Below are positions 17,596-27,325 of a DNA stretch of 64,000 nt, piece by piece. The stretch is from Dehalococcoidia bacterium. Its GTDB lineage: Bacteria; Chloroflexota; Dehalococcoidia; GIF9; UBA5629. The position numbers and the translations under genes are program-made. The notes under the pieces are model-generated. The model was not told the origin of the DNA. It saw only the letters and a program-made list of their open reading frames with translations, and did no database searches. Within the stretch, counting starts at the first letter, position 1, and the number at the start of each line of letters is the position of its first letter. The stretch spans positions 69,060 through 133,059 of the forward strand of contig PLME01000004.1 in the NCBI GenBank assembly GCA_003142375.1. Direction: 5' to 3'.

Positions 17596-18624
17596 TTACA
17601 ATATGGCTACGCCGTGATCGCTACTGTCGGTAAGGATTTCGAAGGCGGCCCGATTCGATGTTGTCAGGAGCTCGGATGAGCCCTTCCGGTTACCTTTTCT
17701 GTAGGTTATCTGCAGGTTGCAGGAAGCTATCTTGGTATTGAGGCAGTATTTATTGCCCCCTGGCGGATTATAATAGTTCAGTCCCACGAACCGATCACGG
17801 TCCGCCCAGATCTGGCCTGAGAGGCCCACCTCATCATTCTCGGAGCCGAAGTGCCAGTCGAAATATATGAAATGGCCGTGCGCAAAGATGGTTTGAGAGA
17901 TATCGTTGAGAGCGAACTCATCTCCCTTATGCCTCAGGACGATGGGGGTCATGGTGGGAGTCCAGAGAGGGCCGATCTTCAGCCTTGCCGTGGCCACTTC
18001 CAGAAAGCTTGATGGACTGTTGTCGAAGCCGGCCACCTGTCCCCAGGCATAAAGGTCGGTATGCTTCGATCCCCAGTTGTGGTTCTGGCTGCCCACCCAG
18101 TTCTCAATTTTTATCTCCCTGCCGTCGACCTTGAGCATGCCATTAAATTCGGCCAAGGGCAGTGGCACGCAGCTTTTAGCTTTGGGGAACCTCCAGCTAT
18201 ACATGCTCGGTGATAATAAGAAGAGTGGTTTTCCCTCACCCCGATAAATAATGTCCCAGGATATATTATGGCCGTGAGATGAAGCGCCGCCGCTGAATTT
18301 ATTATCATTTAAAATTGCATCTTCTATGGTAATGTCCAATGCGGAGGGGCTGAAGGAGCAACGGTCGAAAGGCACTTCCTTTTTTACAGCTACATTCGTT
18401 TTAGTCTCGCCGTCGAAATATACGGCCCAGAGCTCGCCAATGGCTTTTTCAGGGCTGCCCTGCGGGCTGAATATGGTGTAACGTATCCAGAAAGCCAGCG
18501 GCCTGGAAGGGTGATTAGCACGCAGGAAATAGCTTTCATAATGGCCCTCTTTCTGACCCGGCCTGTAGATCGTGTTATTAGCCCCGGATATCAAGTAGCT
18601 TTGACTATTCTTCACCTGCACCAC
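17596..18624 (-). CDS. CrtC/lipocalin-like (hydroxyneurosporene synthase/tocopherol-cyclase-like) protein
   Basis: ESYFLRANHPSRPLAFWIRYTIFSP...GSQNHNWGSKHTDLYAWGQVAGFD pattern. Confidence 0.5.
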   Translation of the reverse strand: MVQVKNSQSYLISGANNTIYRPGQKEGHYESYFLRANHPSRPLAFWIRYTIFSPQGSPEKAIGELWAVYFDGETKTNVAVKKEVPFDRCSFSPSALDITIEDAILNDNKFSGGASSHGHNISWDIIYRGEGKPLFLLSPSMYSWRFPKAKSCVPLPLAEFNGMLKVDGREIKIENWVGSQNHNWGSKHTDLYAWGQVAGFDNSPSSFLEVATARLKIGPLWTPTMTPIVLRHKGDEFALNDISQTIFAHGHFIYFDWHFGSENDEVGLSGQIWADRDRFVGLNYYNPPGGNKYCLNTKIASCNLQITYRKGNRKGSSELLTTSNRAAFEILTDSSDHGVAIL

Positions 18625-18675
18625 CTCCTCAATACCATTATATAATACCCGAACGTGTAGTCTTCAGATTGTGGG

Positions 18676-19458
18676 CTATAAAGTGGAATGGCTCTGGCGT
18701 GCCAGGACGGCTGCGCCCAGGGCGGCCATCAGCCGGGGATTATCGGGGACAATGGCCTTGATAGCCAGCTTTTCTTCGATGGCCTGCACCAGGCCGATAT
18801 CCAGTGCTCCGCCGCCGATAATGACGACTTCCTTCTCTAACGTGAAGCCGCGGGCCATGGCGGCGACCTTTTCAGCGATGGAGTGGTGTATGCCGGCCAG
18901 AATATCCTCCGGCCGGTCGCCTTGCGAAATGCGCGTGATGACCTCGGTCTCGAGGAAGACGCTGCACGAAGTGGAGAAATTGGATGGCTTAGTCGCTTTT
19001 AATGAAAGTGGACCTATCTGGTCCATACTTATTTGTAAAATGCGTGCCAGCACCTGCAGCAGCCGTGCACTGCCCGTGGCGCAGATCTCGGATGCGGTGA
19101 AATTGATGATGTTACCCTCTTCGTCGATGGTGATCACCTGGCTGCCCTGGCCACCGATATCGATGATGCTGCGGGCAGCAGGGAACGAAAGGCTGACGCC
19201 CCTGGCAGAGCAGATAATTACTCCGTGATAACTATCGGCCCCGGCGTTCCTGCCGCCGATGCCTGTAGCTGCGCTGACTTTAATATCGGAAGCCTGTAGC
19301 CCCGCTTTGCCGAGGGCTTCGGCTTTTAAGGCGGCCGTGGTGTTCACGTAGTTGGTGCCGGAGGGTATGACCGCCGATGCTACAATGTCCTTGTTATTGA
19401 CGATGACGGCCTTGCTGCCGACCGACCCGATATCTATCCCCAGAAAATACTCTGTCAC
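18676..19458 (-). CDS. BcrA/D-HgdC-type ASKHA ATPase activator (divergent paralogue)
   Basis: VTEYFLGIDIGSVGSKAVIVNNKD...DIGGQGSQVITIDEEG...ICATGSARLLQVLARILQI; GTG start preferred because upstream ORF extension overlaps the next activator. Confidence 0.85.
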   Translation of the reverse strand: MTEYFLGIDIGSVGSKAVIVNNKDIVASAVIPSGTNYVNTTAALKAEALGKAGLQASDIKVSAATGIGGRNAGADSYHGVIICSARGVSLSFPAARSIIDIGGQGSQVITIDEEGNIINFTASEICATGSARLLQVLARILQISMDQIGPLSLKATKPSNFSTSCSVFLETEVITRISQGDRPEDILAGIHHSIAEKVAAMARGFTLEKEVVIIGGGALDIGLVQAIEEKLAIKAIVPDNPRLMAALGAAVLARQSHSTL

Positions 19459-20333
19459 CGGCCGTTCTCCCCGAAATCGATGCGGGCTTCGCTGAGCTTT
19501 TTCTCCCGGTGGGCATCGTATTCGCCGCTCTTGATAAGCTGATTGTACTGATCGTGCGCCAGTATGGCCGCGCCCAGGGCGCCCGTGATAAGCGGCTCTT
19601 CCGGCACCAGCACGGGCACGCCCAGCACGGTCTCGATAGCCTTGACCATACCGGCGTTCTTGGCCACTCCCCCGGTGAAGACAACGGGAGGCTCGACCTT
19701 CAACTGCCGGGCCAGCTTGACCACGCGTGTGGCTATTGCGATATATACCCCGGCCAGTATGTCGGGCAGGGGCTGGCCTTCGGACAAACGGGAAATGATC
19801 TCCTGCTGTGCGAAGATGGTGCACAGGCTGTTGATCCTGACCGGCTTGTCGGTCTGGAGAGATATGCGTCCCATCTCGTTGAGGTCCAGCCCGAGTGTTT
19901 CAGCGGCCACCTCGAGGAACCTGCCTGTGCCGGCGGCGCATTTATCGTTGGTCAGGAAATCGGTTAGCTTACCGTCTTTGATGCGGAGCACCTTGGCGTC
20001 CTGTCCGCCGATATCGATGGCCGTGCGCACGTCCGGGAAGAGGGAGGCCACACCTTTGGCATGGCAGGTGAGCTCGGTGACCTGTTTGTCGGCGAAGGGC
20101 ACATTGACCCGGCCGTAGCCGGTGGAAATGATATAGGCGACTTTATCCAGCGGTATGCCGGCTTTCTGGAGCACGTCCTCCATGACCTTATTGGCGCGTA
20201 AGCGGTGTTCGGCGCCTGTCTGCCCCACCACGTAGGCACGCATGCCGCTCCGGGCGTCAACTATGACGGCCTTGGACATGGTGGAGCCGATATCTATGCC
20301 GGCGAAGAAAAGTTCTGAAGTAGGATCATTCAT
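19455..20333 (-). CDS. BcrA/D-HgdC-type ASKHA ATPase activator
   Basis: MNDPTSELFFAGIDIGSTMSKAVIVDA...IDIGGQDAKVLRIKDGKLTDFLTNDKCAAGTGRFLEVAAETLG. Confidence 0.9.
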   Translation of the reverse strand: MNDPTSELFFAGIDIGSTMSKAVIVDARSGMRAYVVGQTGAEHRLRANKVMEDVLQKAGIPLDKVAYIISTGYGRVNVPFADKQVTELTCHAKGVASLFPDVRTAIDIGGQDAKVLRIKDGKLTDFLTNDKCAAGTGRFLEVAAETLGLDLNEMGRISLQTDKPVRINSLCTIFAQQEIISRLSEGQPLPDILAGVYIAIATRVVKLARQLKVEPPVVFTGGVAKNAGMVKAIETVLGVPVLVPEEPLITGALGAAILAHDQYNQLIKSGEYDAHREKKLSEARIDFGENGR

Positions 20334-20352
20334 TGGCGGCCCTGTGCTTACC

Positions 20353-21525
20353 TCAGCCCAGTGTCTCCACGAATGCCTCCACCCTGGTTTTAATGGGAGC
20401 CAGCGACCTTTCGCTGTAGTCGTGCTCGATATAGAGGCTGGGTATGCCCAGCCCATCCAGATAGTGCCTCAAGTTGGGCACTTCGTAGCCGTGTGTGTCG
20501 CAGTACTTAACGCTCTGCAAAATAGCTCCGTCCACCTTCCAGTCATTCACGGCCTTCTTGATATAGTCGAACCTGCTTTCCAGGTCTTTATCATAATTCT
20601 TTTTTAACTCGGAGGGCTCCGACTGGCGGTAGGTGCGGGGGCACTTGAGGTCTACAAGGTAGCGCTGTGCCAGGCTGTGCAGGTCGTAGGGCGGCTTCAC
20701 ATCGGCCCAGAAAGCACGTGTGCCAACGCAGGTATCGTCAACTACCACGCTGGCGCCGGCGCTCTCTATCAACTCATAAAGTGAGGTATTATCGAAAACA
20801 GGGCCCCAGACCAGCAGGCGGGCCTTCTTTTTATCCGGTTTGTCTTTGCGCTCCTTGACCTCTTCGATCACATTTTCCAGGAGCTCGTTGCCCTCTTCCA
20901 CCGGCAGGCTGAAGAGTGCCACCAGCACCTCCAGGTTCTCCATGGAGGTCAGCAGGGGCGGGTCGGGCTTGCGCAGGTCGTAAAGCTGCCTGACGAGTTT
21001 GCGCTGCCTGTTATGCAGTTCAACAGCTTTGGCCAGCTTGTCATCGGTCAGCTGCTGCCCGGCAAACTCCTCAAGGTGCCGCTTGAAGGAGTTGATTTGC
21101 CCTTCAAAATAATCAACGGCCGGGGCATGGTCGGTATGCGGCACGTCCAGCAGGTGCGAAAAATTGGGCGATTTGACGAAATCGCGCCACTGCAGGATGA
21201 GTCCTGCCCCGATATCGCAGGTATGGGCGCCCACAACCCCGTCCAGGAAGTTGAATTTGCCTTTCAGCGCCAGGTCCATGATGCTGCGCAGGAAGGGGCA
21301 GACGACCGTGGTGGATACCTGGTCGGCGGCCGTGATGGTCTCGTTCATATCTCCGAAAATGCGGAAGGGGATCATGCCCAGCGCGGTGATCAGTTCGACA
21401 GGGGGATAAAGGCATATATAGCCGATGATTTTCTTGCCGGATTTGCGCAGTTCACGCATGCGCAGACCCCTGTCCTGATAAACGCCCTTTGCCAGGGATA
21501 GCCCTTTCGTAATTGCTATTACCAT
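20353..21525 (-). CDS. 2-hydroxyacyl-CoA dehydratase / benzoyl-CoA reductase family subunit (BcrC/BzdN/HgdB-like)
   Basis: GKKIIGYICLYPPVELITALGMIPFRIFGDMNETITAADQVSTTVVCPFLRSIMD...VGAHTCDI. Confidence 0.88.
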   Translation of the reverse strand: MVIAITKGLSLAKGVYQDRGLRMRELRKSGKKIIGYICLYPPVELITALGMIPFRIFGDMNETITAADQVSTTVVCPFLRSIMDLALKGKFNFLDGVVGAHTCDIGAGLILQWRDFVKSPNFSHLLDVPHTDHAPAVDYFEGQINSFKRHLEEFAGQQLTDDKLAKAVELHNRQRKLVRQLYDLRKPDPPLLTSMENLEVLVALFSLPVEEGNELLENVIEEVKERKDKPDKKKARLLVWGPVFDNTSLYELIESAGASVVVDDTCVGTRAFWADVKPPYDLHSLAQRYLVDLKCPRTYRQSEPSELKKNYDKDLESRFDYIKKAVNDWKVDGAILQSVKYCDTHGYEVPNLRHYLDGLGIPSLYIEHDYSERSLAPIKTRVEAFVETLG

Positions 21526-21551
21526 ATCAATCTCCAGATTTTACTAACAAA

Positions 21552-22913
21552 TTACCAATCCAGGCCCTGTGCTTTGCGGACCTTGCGGTAGTGTTCCATG
21601 GTCTGTTCAAAGGCTTCCGCCCTGGCCAGCGTTTCCTGCGGATTGAAAACACGCTTGTCGATAATGTCGCCCTCTACCCACAGGGTGGGCACATTGAGCT
21701 TTTTCATCAGGAATTCCTGCATCGACCTCAGACCGGCGCTGGCGGCGCGGCAGGAGATGAGCGGATGCAGGAAGAACCCGTCAATTTTGTAGCCCCTGGC
21801 TGCGCGTAGGTAGATCTCCGCCACCGGGTTGGCAATACCATCCTCCAGCGCACAGGAGTGTATGTTGAAAACAAAATTGCGTGAGAGGCGTGCCATTTTC
21901 TCCAGCGGGTCGCTGACACGGCTGAGATCGGGCGGCTTGGGGGCATGATATCCGTAGCTTTCGAAAACAAAGTTCCAGCCCTTCTCGGCCAGGCTGTCGA
22001 AGAATTTAAGGCTGTGCCAGGGCGGCAGCTCGGCGAATATGATGCGGTATTTTTCCGGGTAGTTGATGCCTGCGACCTTATTGTTTACACGTTCCTGCAG
22101 CTCGGCCAGCATATCCTGATAGAGCTTGAGGGCCGTGGCCATATCTCCGGCGAAGAAGAGAGAAGGGGGCATGCTGCTCCAGAAATCGGTGCTGTGCATA
22201 GGGCCCGGAACCGATTTGCGCAGCTCGCTGATCTGCCAGGTAGTCTCGTGGATTTTAACGGCCAGGTCGATCAGCTCTTCCAGCCTGGCCCAGTCCATTT
22301 TCCTGCCTAACAATTTCTCAAGGAAGGCGATAAAGGCCTGCAATTCCTTGACCAGGAACTTTATCTGATAGCCTTCCAGGTCCGGCTCTGTGCCTTCGGC
22401 GGTGCCCATCATGGGCATCTCGAGCACCCACTGCGGTGCATCGAAATACCTTCCCAGCGCCTGGAACCATTTGAAACGTGCGTCGCAGATAATGCCGGAG
22501 CCCAGCAGCAGGGTGGGCTTGGCCATGCCCCCCAGCGGCGCCTCGGGAGGTATGCGGCCGTTAAGGTCTTTCATCATGCGGTAGGAGTAGCCGATCGTGC
22601 TCCGGCCGTAGCCGCAAAGGTGAGTTGGGTAACCGTCCGAATCCGCGGCATCCAGGAAGGGCTCGGCGCTGCCCGTGGAGGCCAGCAGGGTGGAGTAGTT
22701 CTCGGGGTAAACGATGTTGAGCCCCATAGCCTTGAGGGGCAGGTCCCCTTCCCAGTAGTTGAGCATGGCCCATACCGTGGGTTTGCCCTCGTTACTGGCG
22801 TTCAGTGTATCTATGTAGTCCTGCTGCACCAGGTTGCGCAGCGGGTACATGCTTTTAAGCCGGTTGATGGCCCTTTTCTGGTCGGTTTTGGCGGGAGCTG
22901 CGGTTTCGCTCAT
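21552..22913 (-). CDS. 2-hydroxyacyl-CoA dehydratase / benzoyl-CoA reductase family subunit (BcrB/BzdO/HgdA-like)
   Basis: 453 aa; VWAMLNYWEGDLPLKAMGLNIVYPENYSTLLAS...LCGYGRSTIGY...GFFLHPLISCRAASAGLRSMQEFL; paired with preceding family member. Confidence 0.85.
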   Translation of the reverse strand: MSETAAPAKTDQKRAINRLKSMYPLRNLVQQDYIDTLNASNEGKPTVWAMLNYWEGDLPLKAMGLNIVYPENYSTLLASTGSAEPFLDAADSDGYPTHLCGYGRSTIGYSYRMMKDLNGRIPPEAPLGGMAKPTLLLGSGIICDARFKWFQALGRYFDAPQWVLEMPMMGTAEGTEPDLEGYQIKFLVKELQAFIAFLEKLLGRKMDWARLEELIDLAVKIHETTWQISELRKSVPGPMHSTDFWSSMPPSLFFAGDMATALKLYQDMLAELQERVNNKVAGINYPEKYRIIFAELPPWHSLKFFDSLAEKGWNFVFESYGYHAPKPPDLSRVSDPLEKMARLSRNFVFNIHSCALEDGIANPVAEIYLRAARGYKIDGFFLHPLISCRAASAGLRSMQEFLMKKLNVPTLWVEGDIIDKRVFNPQETLARAEAFEQTMEHYRKVRKAQGLDW

Positions 22914-23040
22914 GGGACACCCCTTTTGGTTAATTATTGATTGAAGGATAAATCAGTCTTAATGTTAAGCATTATCAGGGTAAAAGTAAAGGTACATTCC
23001 CTTACGGAACCATAGTGGACAGCGACATATCGGCCGGTGT

Positions 23041-23778
23041 CTAAGGGTCTTCGACAGTATAGCGGGCCCATGAGTCACTGCCGTGCCCATCCGGTTTTTC
23101 CCTGCGCTCCCGGTCCCAATTGTCCTTGAGATGCTTCACCTCGATAGTTTTAGCGGCGGGTGGAATGCAAAGGTCATTAGAACCGCGCGCGATCAAAACA
23201 GCGTAATTTTCGCACACATCCGCATATTGCTCTATTGTATAGAAGTGGTAGAGATGCCACCCTTTGAGGACCCAGGTGTGGCAGATCATTTCGATATTGA
23301 CTGCCGCCAGCAGCGGGTCGCAGGTCTTGAACTGTCCCTGTCTGCATCCTTGATCTAAGATCTCTTTAAAAAGGCTGACTGTACGGAATTCCGTATGTAC
23401 CACATCCTCCAATTGGTCCCATTCCAGGTGCTGTGACGTGTTATACCAGAAGAGCACCATTTTATCTCTTGAATCGATAAGGTATAGGTATTTCCTGACG
23501 GCCTTCTTCAGCATCTCCTCCGGCGCCGTATCTTCCATCTCCTTACGTACTTCCCTCTCCCATTTACGTATATCCCTTATGTGTACTTTGCAGAAGATGC
23601 GGGGGAAATCGTATTTAGAGGTTATGTAGTGATAGAGGGTCCCCACGCTGATGCCGCGCACCCCGGCGATATCCCGGGCTGAAGTTTGCCAGAATCCTTT
23701 TTCGAAAAACAGGCTGGCAGCCACCTTGCAGATCTGCTGCAGCTTTTTCCCTGAGGGTTTCTTCTCGCTGTTGGCCAT
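23041..23778 (-). CDS. TetR family transcriptional regulator
   Basis: ICKVAASLFFEKGFWQTSARDIAGVRGISVGTLYHYITSKYDF. Confidence 0.92.
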   Translation of the reverse strand: MANSEKKPSGKKLQQICKVAASLFFEKGFWQTSARDIAGVRGISVGTLYHYITSKYDFPRIFCKVHIRDIRKWEREVRKEMEDTAPEEMLKKAVRKYLYLIDSRDKMVLFWYNTSQHLEWDQLEDVVHTEFRTVSLFKEILDQGCRQGQFKTCDPLLAAVNIEMICHTWVLKGWHLYHFYTIEQYADVCENYAVLIARGSNDLCIPPAAKTIEVKHLKDNWDRERREKPDGHGSDSWARYTVEDP

Positions 23779-23903
23779 AGGATTGACGCTATTTTACCTT
23801 AATTAAAATATTGCTACAAAATAATGCACATGATTTTACGAGACTGTTTACGAACGCCTCAAATTGCCTCTAAGAGAGTCTATAAAGACGTATTAGGATA
23901 CCG

Positions 23904-23974
23904 TTGACAATAAATTTAAATTAATGGTAAACTGCTGTTCACAACTACTCGAACGACCATTCGTTCGAGTAGTT
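23904..23974 (+). promoter_or_regulatory. Promoter A + palindromic operator
   Basis: TTGACA(23904-09)-N18-TAAACT(23928-33); perfect inverted repeat AACTACTCGAACGA-CCAT-TCGTTCGAGTAGTT (23943-23974). Confidence 0.8.
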
Positions 23975-24081
23975 ATCGGTTAGCTTCGATATTCAATACA
24001 TAGCGGCAGTTTATTAAGGGATGGTATTATATAAAAGGGTTTCAATACACTCCATAGATGATGAGGCAGGTAAGAGAAGCG

Positions 24082-24405
24082 ATGGTCAAGATGACAGCCG
24101 AAGCCAGAGAGGCGGTCAAATCGTTTTTGACAACGAGAGATAATCCGCGGACGATTCGTATAGACCTGCATTCCACCGGATGCTGCGATTCTTCGCTGGG
24201 CCTGAGTGTGGATGAGGTTCGAGAGAATGATTTAATCCAGGAGATAGACGGCCTGACACTTGTTATCAATCCCGAAATTTACGAGCTTGTGGGAGAAATC
24301 ACTATTTCCTACGTGGATGAAAAAGGTAAGAAAGGATTTGTCTTGAATTCCGGTAAGCCGCTGAACGAGTGGGACGGATTCGGGACCTGTGAGATAAAGC
24401 AATAA
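24082..24405 (+). CDS. HesB/IscA-like protein
   Basis: MVKMTAEAREAVKSFLTTRDNPRTIRIDLHSTGCCDSSLGLSVDEV...INPEIYELVGEITISYVDEKGKKGFVLNSG; start 24058 or 24082 uncertain. Confidence 0.65.
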   Translation: MVKMTAEAREAVKSFLTTRDNPRTIRIDLHSTGCCDSSLGLSVDEVRENDLIQEIDGLTLVINPEIYELVGEITISYVDEKGKKGFVLNSGKPLNEWDGFGTCEIKQ

Positions 24406-24483
24406 CATCGCATATGTAAAGGTGAGCAATTACCTTAGATATGGCATCTTGTATCTAAAAAATATAATAGGAGGGAGGCACAA

Positions 24484-27144
24484 GTGGAACAATACAAGCT
24501 GTTCATCGATGGCAAATTTGTAGACGCAGCCAGTGGCAAGACCTTCGAATCCATTGACCCCGGCACCGAGGCCCCTTTAGCGACCATAGCACAGGCAGGT
24601 AAAGCCGATGCGGAGGCGGCTATAGCCGCAGCGCGCAAGGCATTCAACAGCGGCGTGTGGAGCGGGCTTACCCCGGCCGCCCGCATGGCCAAGATTCACG
24701 ATTTTGCAGACGAGGTAGCCAAGCAGGGCCTGCGCCTGGCAGCAACCGAGTGCATGGACTCGGGCCAGATCATAGGCCTGGCCAAGTTTTCCCCTTTGCT
24801 GGGCATCGGGTTTTTGCGCAACATGGCCCTGGCAGCGGCCACAAAATTCCCCTGGGAAGAGGAGATCCCTGTATCCGGTAACGCCTTCGGGCCCGGCCGT
24901 GAGTTTATCCGCAGGGAGCCCATCGGCGTGTGCGTCGGCATTATACCCTGGAACTTCCCCATGACCATGGCTTTCTGGAAAATCGCCCCTTCTCTGATCA
25001 TGGGCAATTGCCTGGTTTTGAAGCCTGCTTCAAATACCTCGTTGAGCGCCCTTATCATCGCCGAATGCGCCAAAGCGGCAGGCATTCCTGACGGCGTGAT
25101 AAACGTTATCGCCGGCCCGGGCGGCGAGCTGGGCAGTGTCCTTTGTACCCATCCTGACGTGGACAAGGTTGCCTTTACAGGCAGCACCGAAGTCGGGCGT
25201 GAGATCATGAGGATGGCCGCGGATACAGTTAAAAAGGTCACGCTGGAACTGGGCGGCAAATCGGCCAATATCATTCTTGACGATGCCGATATGGAGCTGG
25301 CCGTGGAGGGCGCCTGCTTCGGCACCTTCTTCCATCAGGGCCAGATATGCGAATCGGGCACCCGTGTGCTGGTACCATCCAAGATATATGATCAATTCGT
25401 AGAAAAGATGAAGAAACGTGCGGAAGCCTTGCGCATCGGCTATCAGCTTGATCCTACTTCGCATATGGGTCCGCTGGTCAGCAAACAGCAGCTTGCTACG
25501 GTAGAACGCTACGTTAAGATCGGCAAGGACGAAGGCGCCAAACTGGTGACAGGCGGCAAACGCGTTGAGGTAGCGGGAATTAAGGGCGGCTACTATTACG
25601 CTCCGACTATCTTTGCCAACGTGAATAACAAGATGCGCATTGCACAGGAGGAGATCTTTGGCCCGGTGGTCTGCGTGATTAAATACGACAGCGATGAAGA
25701 GGCGGTAGCGATTGCCAACGATTCGATTTACGGCCTGGGGGGCGGCATATTTTCCTCCAATCAGGCCAGGGCCGAACGTGTGGCCCGCGGCGTACGCACC
25801 GGCACGATGTGGATAAACAACTATCATATCTTTTCCGATTATTGCCCCTTCGGCGGCTATAAACAGTCAGGCGTGGGACGCGAGCTCGGCCTTGCGGGAC
25901 TTCATGAATACACTGTGATCAAGCGTGTACACGTCAATACTATGGCTGATGCCAAGACCAACATGACCTTCCAGCTTATGTCTGACTATAAGAAAGTTGA
26001 CGGTTTTGCCTATAATTGCCCGACGACGGTGGTCGCGGGACACGGCGCTCTCAGCTCAATCTATAAGGCGATAGTAGACCTGGGCTGCAAGCGAGCTTTG
26101 ATACTCACCGATCCGGGTGTCAACAAGGCCGGACTGGCACAAAAGGTAAAGAATGCCCTGGCAGATTTCTGCGTGGGTATCTACGACAAAATCCCACCCG
26201 ACCCCGACCTGGAAGCGGTGGATGCAGCGACAGCAGTAGCGCGTGAGTTGAAAGCGGACTGCATTGTAAGTGTAGGCGGCGGCAGCGTTATCGACACCGC
26301 AAAAGGTGTCTGCGTAACCCTGAAGAACGGCGGCAACGCCAACGATTACCTGAACTTCCTAGTGCTGACGGAGCCTCAGACCCCGCACATAGCCATCCCG
26401 ACAACCTCGGGGACGGGCAGTGAGGTGACCAACGTGTCGGTACTGACCAGCCATAAAGCCGGGCGCAAACTTTTCATAGTCGATGCCAGGATCATGCCAA
26501 ATGTGGCCATCCTGGACCCGATCTTTTCCCTGTCCCTGCCCAAAGATATGACCGTTAGCACGGCCATGGATGCCATGACGCACGCCATCGAAGCTATGAC
26601 CAGCACCATGTCGAATAAGATCTGCGACGGCATGGCCCTGCAGGCCATCCGCCTGATCAATGAGAACCTTCCACTGGTGGCAGCGGATGGCAAAAATGAG
26701 AAGGCCAGGCTGAACATGCAGCTTGCCGCCACCATGGCAGGATGGGCCTTCACCATCGCACAGGTGGGCCTGGCGCATGGTATGGCCCATACCGTTGGTG
26801 CGCTGCACCATGTTCCGCACGGAGCGGCCTGCGGCATAATCCTTCCCAAGGTGATGCGCTATAACGTGGAGACCTCGGCGGACAAGCTGGCGCAAGTAGC
26901 ACACGCGCTCAACGTCAACACCTCTAATATGTCTGATCGTGATGCTGCCCTGGCGGCGGCGGATGCAATTGAAGCCCTGATGGTCAAGGTCGGACACCCG
27001 ATGAGACTGCGCGATATGGGCGTGCCTGAGGAAAGCATCCCTGTCTGCGCTTTCCACGCCATCGCAGATACGGCTGTCATCTTCAATGGGCGGCCTGTAA
27101 ACGATCCCAACGACATTATCAAGCTTTACACAGAGGCTTACTAG
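24484..27144 (+). CDS. Fused classical aldehyde dehydrogenase :: iron-containing alcohol dehydrogenase
   Basis: One 886-aa ORF (GTG start). N-half: classical ALDH (PWNFPMTMAFWKIAPSL, FTGSTEVGR, TLELGGKSANII, GQICESGTR). C-half: Fe-ADH (IVSVGGGSVIDTAKG, IPTTSGTGSEVT, DAMTHAIEAM, GMAHTVGALHHVPHG). Confidence 0.92.
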   Translation: MEQYKLFIDGKFVDAASGKTFESIDPGTEAPLATIAQAGKADAEAAIAAARKAFNSGVWSGLTPAARMAKIHDFADEVAKQGLRLAATECMDSGQIIGLAKFSPLLGIGFLRNMALAAATKFPWEEEIPVSGNAFGPGREFIRREPIGVCVGIIPWNFPMTMAFWKIAPSLIMGNCLVLKPASNTSLSALIIAECAKAAGIPDGVINVIAGPGGELGSVLCTHPDVDKVAFTGSTEVGREIMRMAADTVKKVTLELGGKSANIILDDADMELAVEGACFGTFFHQGQICESGTRVLVPSKIYDQFVEKMKKRAEALRIGYQLDPTSHMGPLVSKQQLATVERYVKIGKDEGAKLVTGGKRVEVAGIKGGYYYAPTIFANVNNKMRIAQEEIFGPVVCVIKYDSDEEAVAIANDSIYGLGGGIFSSNQARAERVARGVRTGTMWINNYHIFSDYCPFGGYKQSGVGRELGLAGLHEYTVIKRVHVNTMADAKTNMTFQLMSDYKKVDGFAYNCPTTVVAGHGALSSIYKAIVDLGCKRALILTDPGVNKAGLAQKVKNALADFCVGIYDKIPPDPDLEAVDAATAVARELKADCIVSVGGGSVIDTAKGVCVTLKNGGNANDYLNFLVLTEPQTPHIAIPTTSGTGSEVTNVSVLTSHKAGRKLFIVDARIMPNVAILDPIFSLSLPKDMTVSTAMDAMTHAIEAMTSTMSNKICDGMALQAIRLINENLPLVAADGKNEKARLNMQLAATMAGWAFTIAQVGLAHGMAHTVGALHHVPHGAACGIILPKVMRYNVETSADKLAQVAHALNVNTSNMSDRDAALAAADAIEALMVKVGHPMRLRDMGVPEESIPVCAFHAIADTAVIFNGRPVNDPNDIIKLYTEAY

Positions 27145-27196
27145 CTCTGTAAATTCCGGACAGCCGGAATAAGCTGAATAAGCTGAATAAGCAGGA

Positions 27197-27239
27197 CCGG
27201 GGCCGGTTATAAAATGAAAGTTTTAATAATCGGCCCCGG
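27197..27239. terminator. Stem-loop after ALDH-ADH gene
   Basis: CCGGGGCCG...CGGCCCCGG 9-bp GC stem continuing into an A/T-rich inner stem. Confidence 0.65.
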
Positions 27240-27325
27240 CTCGATTTTGCGGCAATTACAGAAGCCGCATGACTGAAAACATAATATAATATGTAACAGC
27301 AGGCTATTTAATTGAGTAGATAGAT

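Noticed and set aside
19459-19824. N-terminal extension of the 18676-19824 ORF
   Set aside because: Extension overlaps the coding sequence of the next activator in another frame; GTG at 19458 with the conserved TEYFLGIDIGS start is preferred.
24484-27144. Annotation as AdhE
   Set aside because: Fe-ADH half fits, but the ALDH half has classical non-acylating motifs (ELGGK, GQxC...), so the AdhE name would mislead.
27160-27195. aataagctg triple direct repeat after the ALDH-ADH stop
   Set aside because: Short 9-bp slippage-type repeat with no further support.
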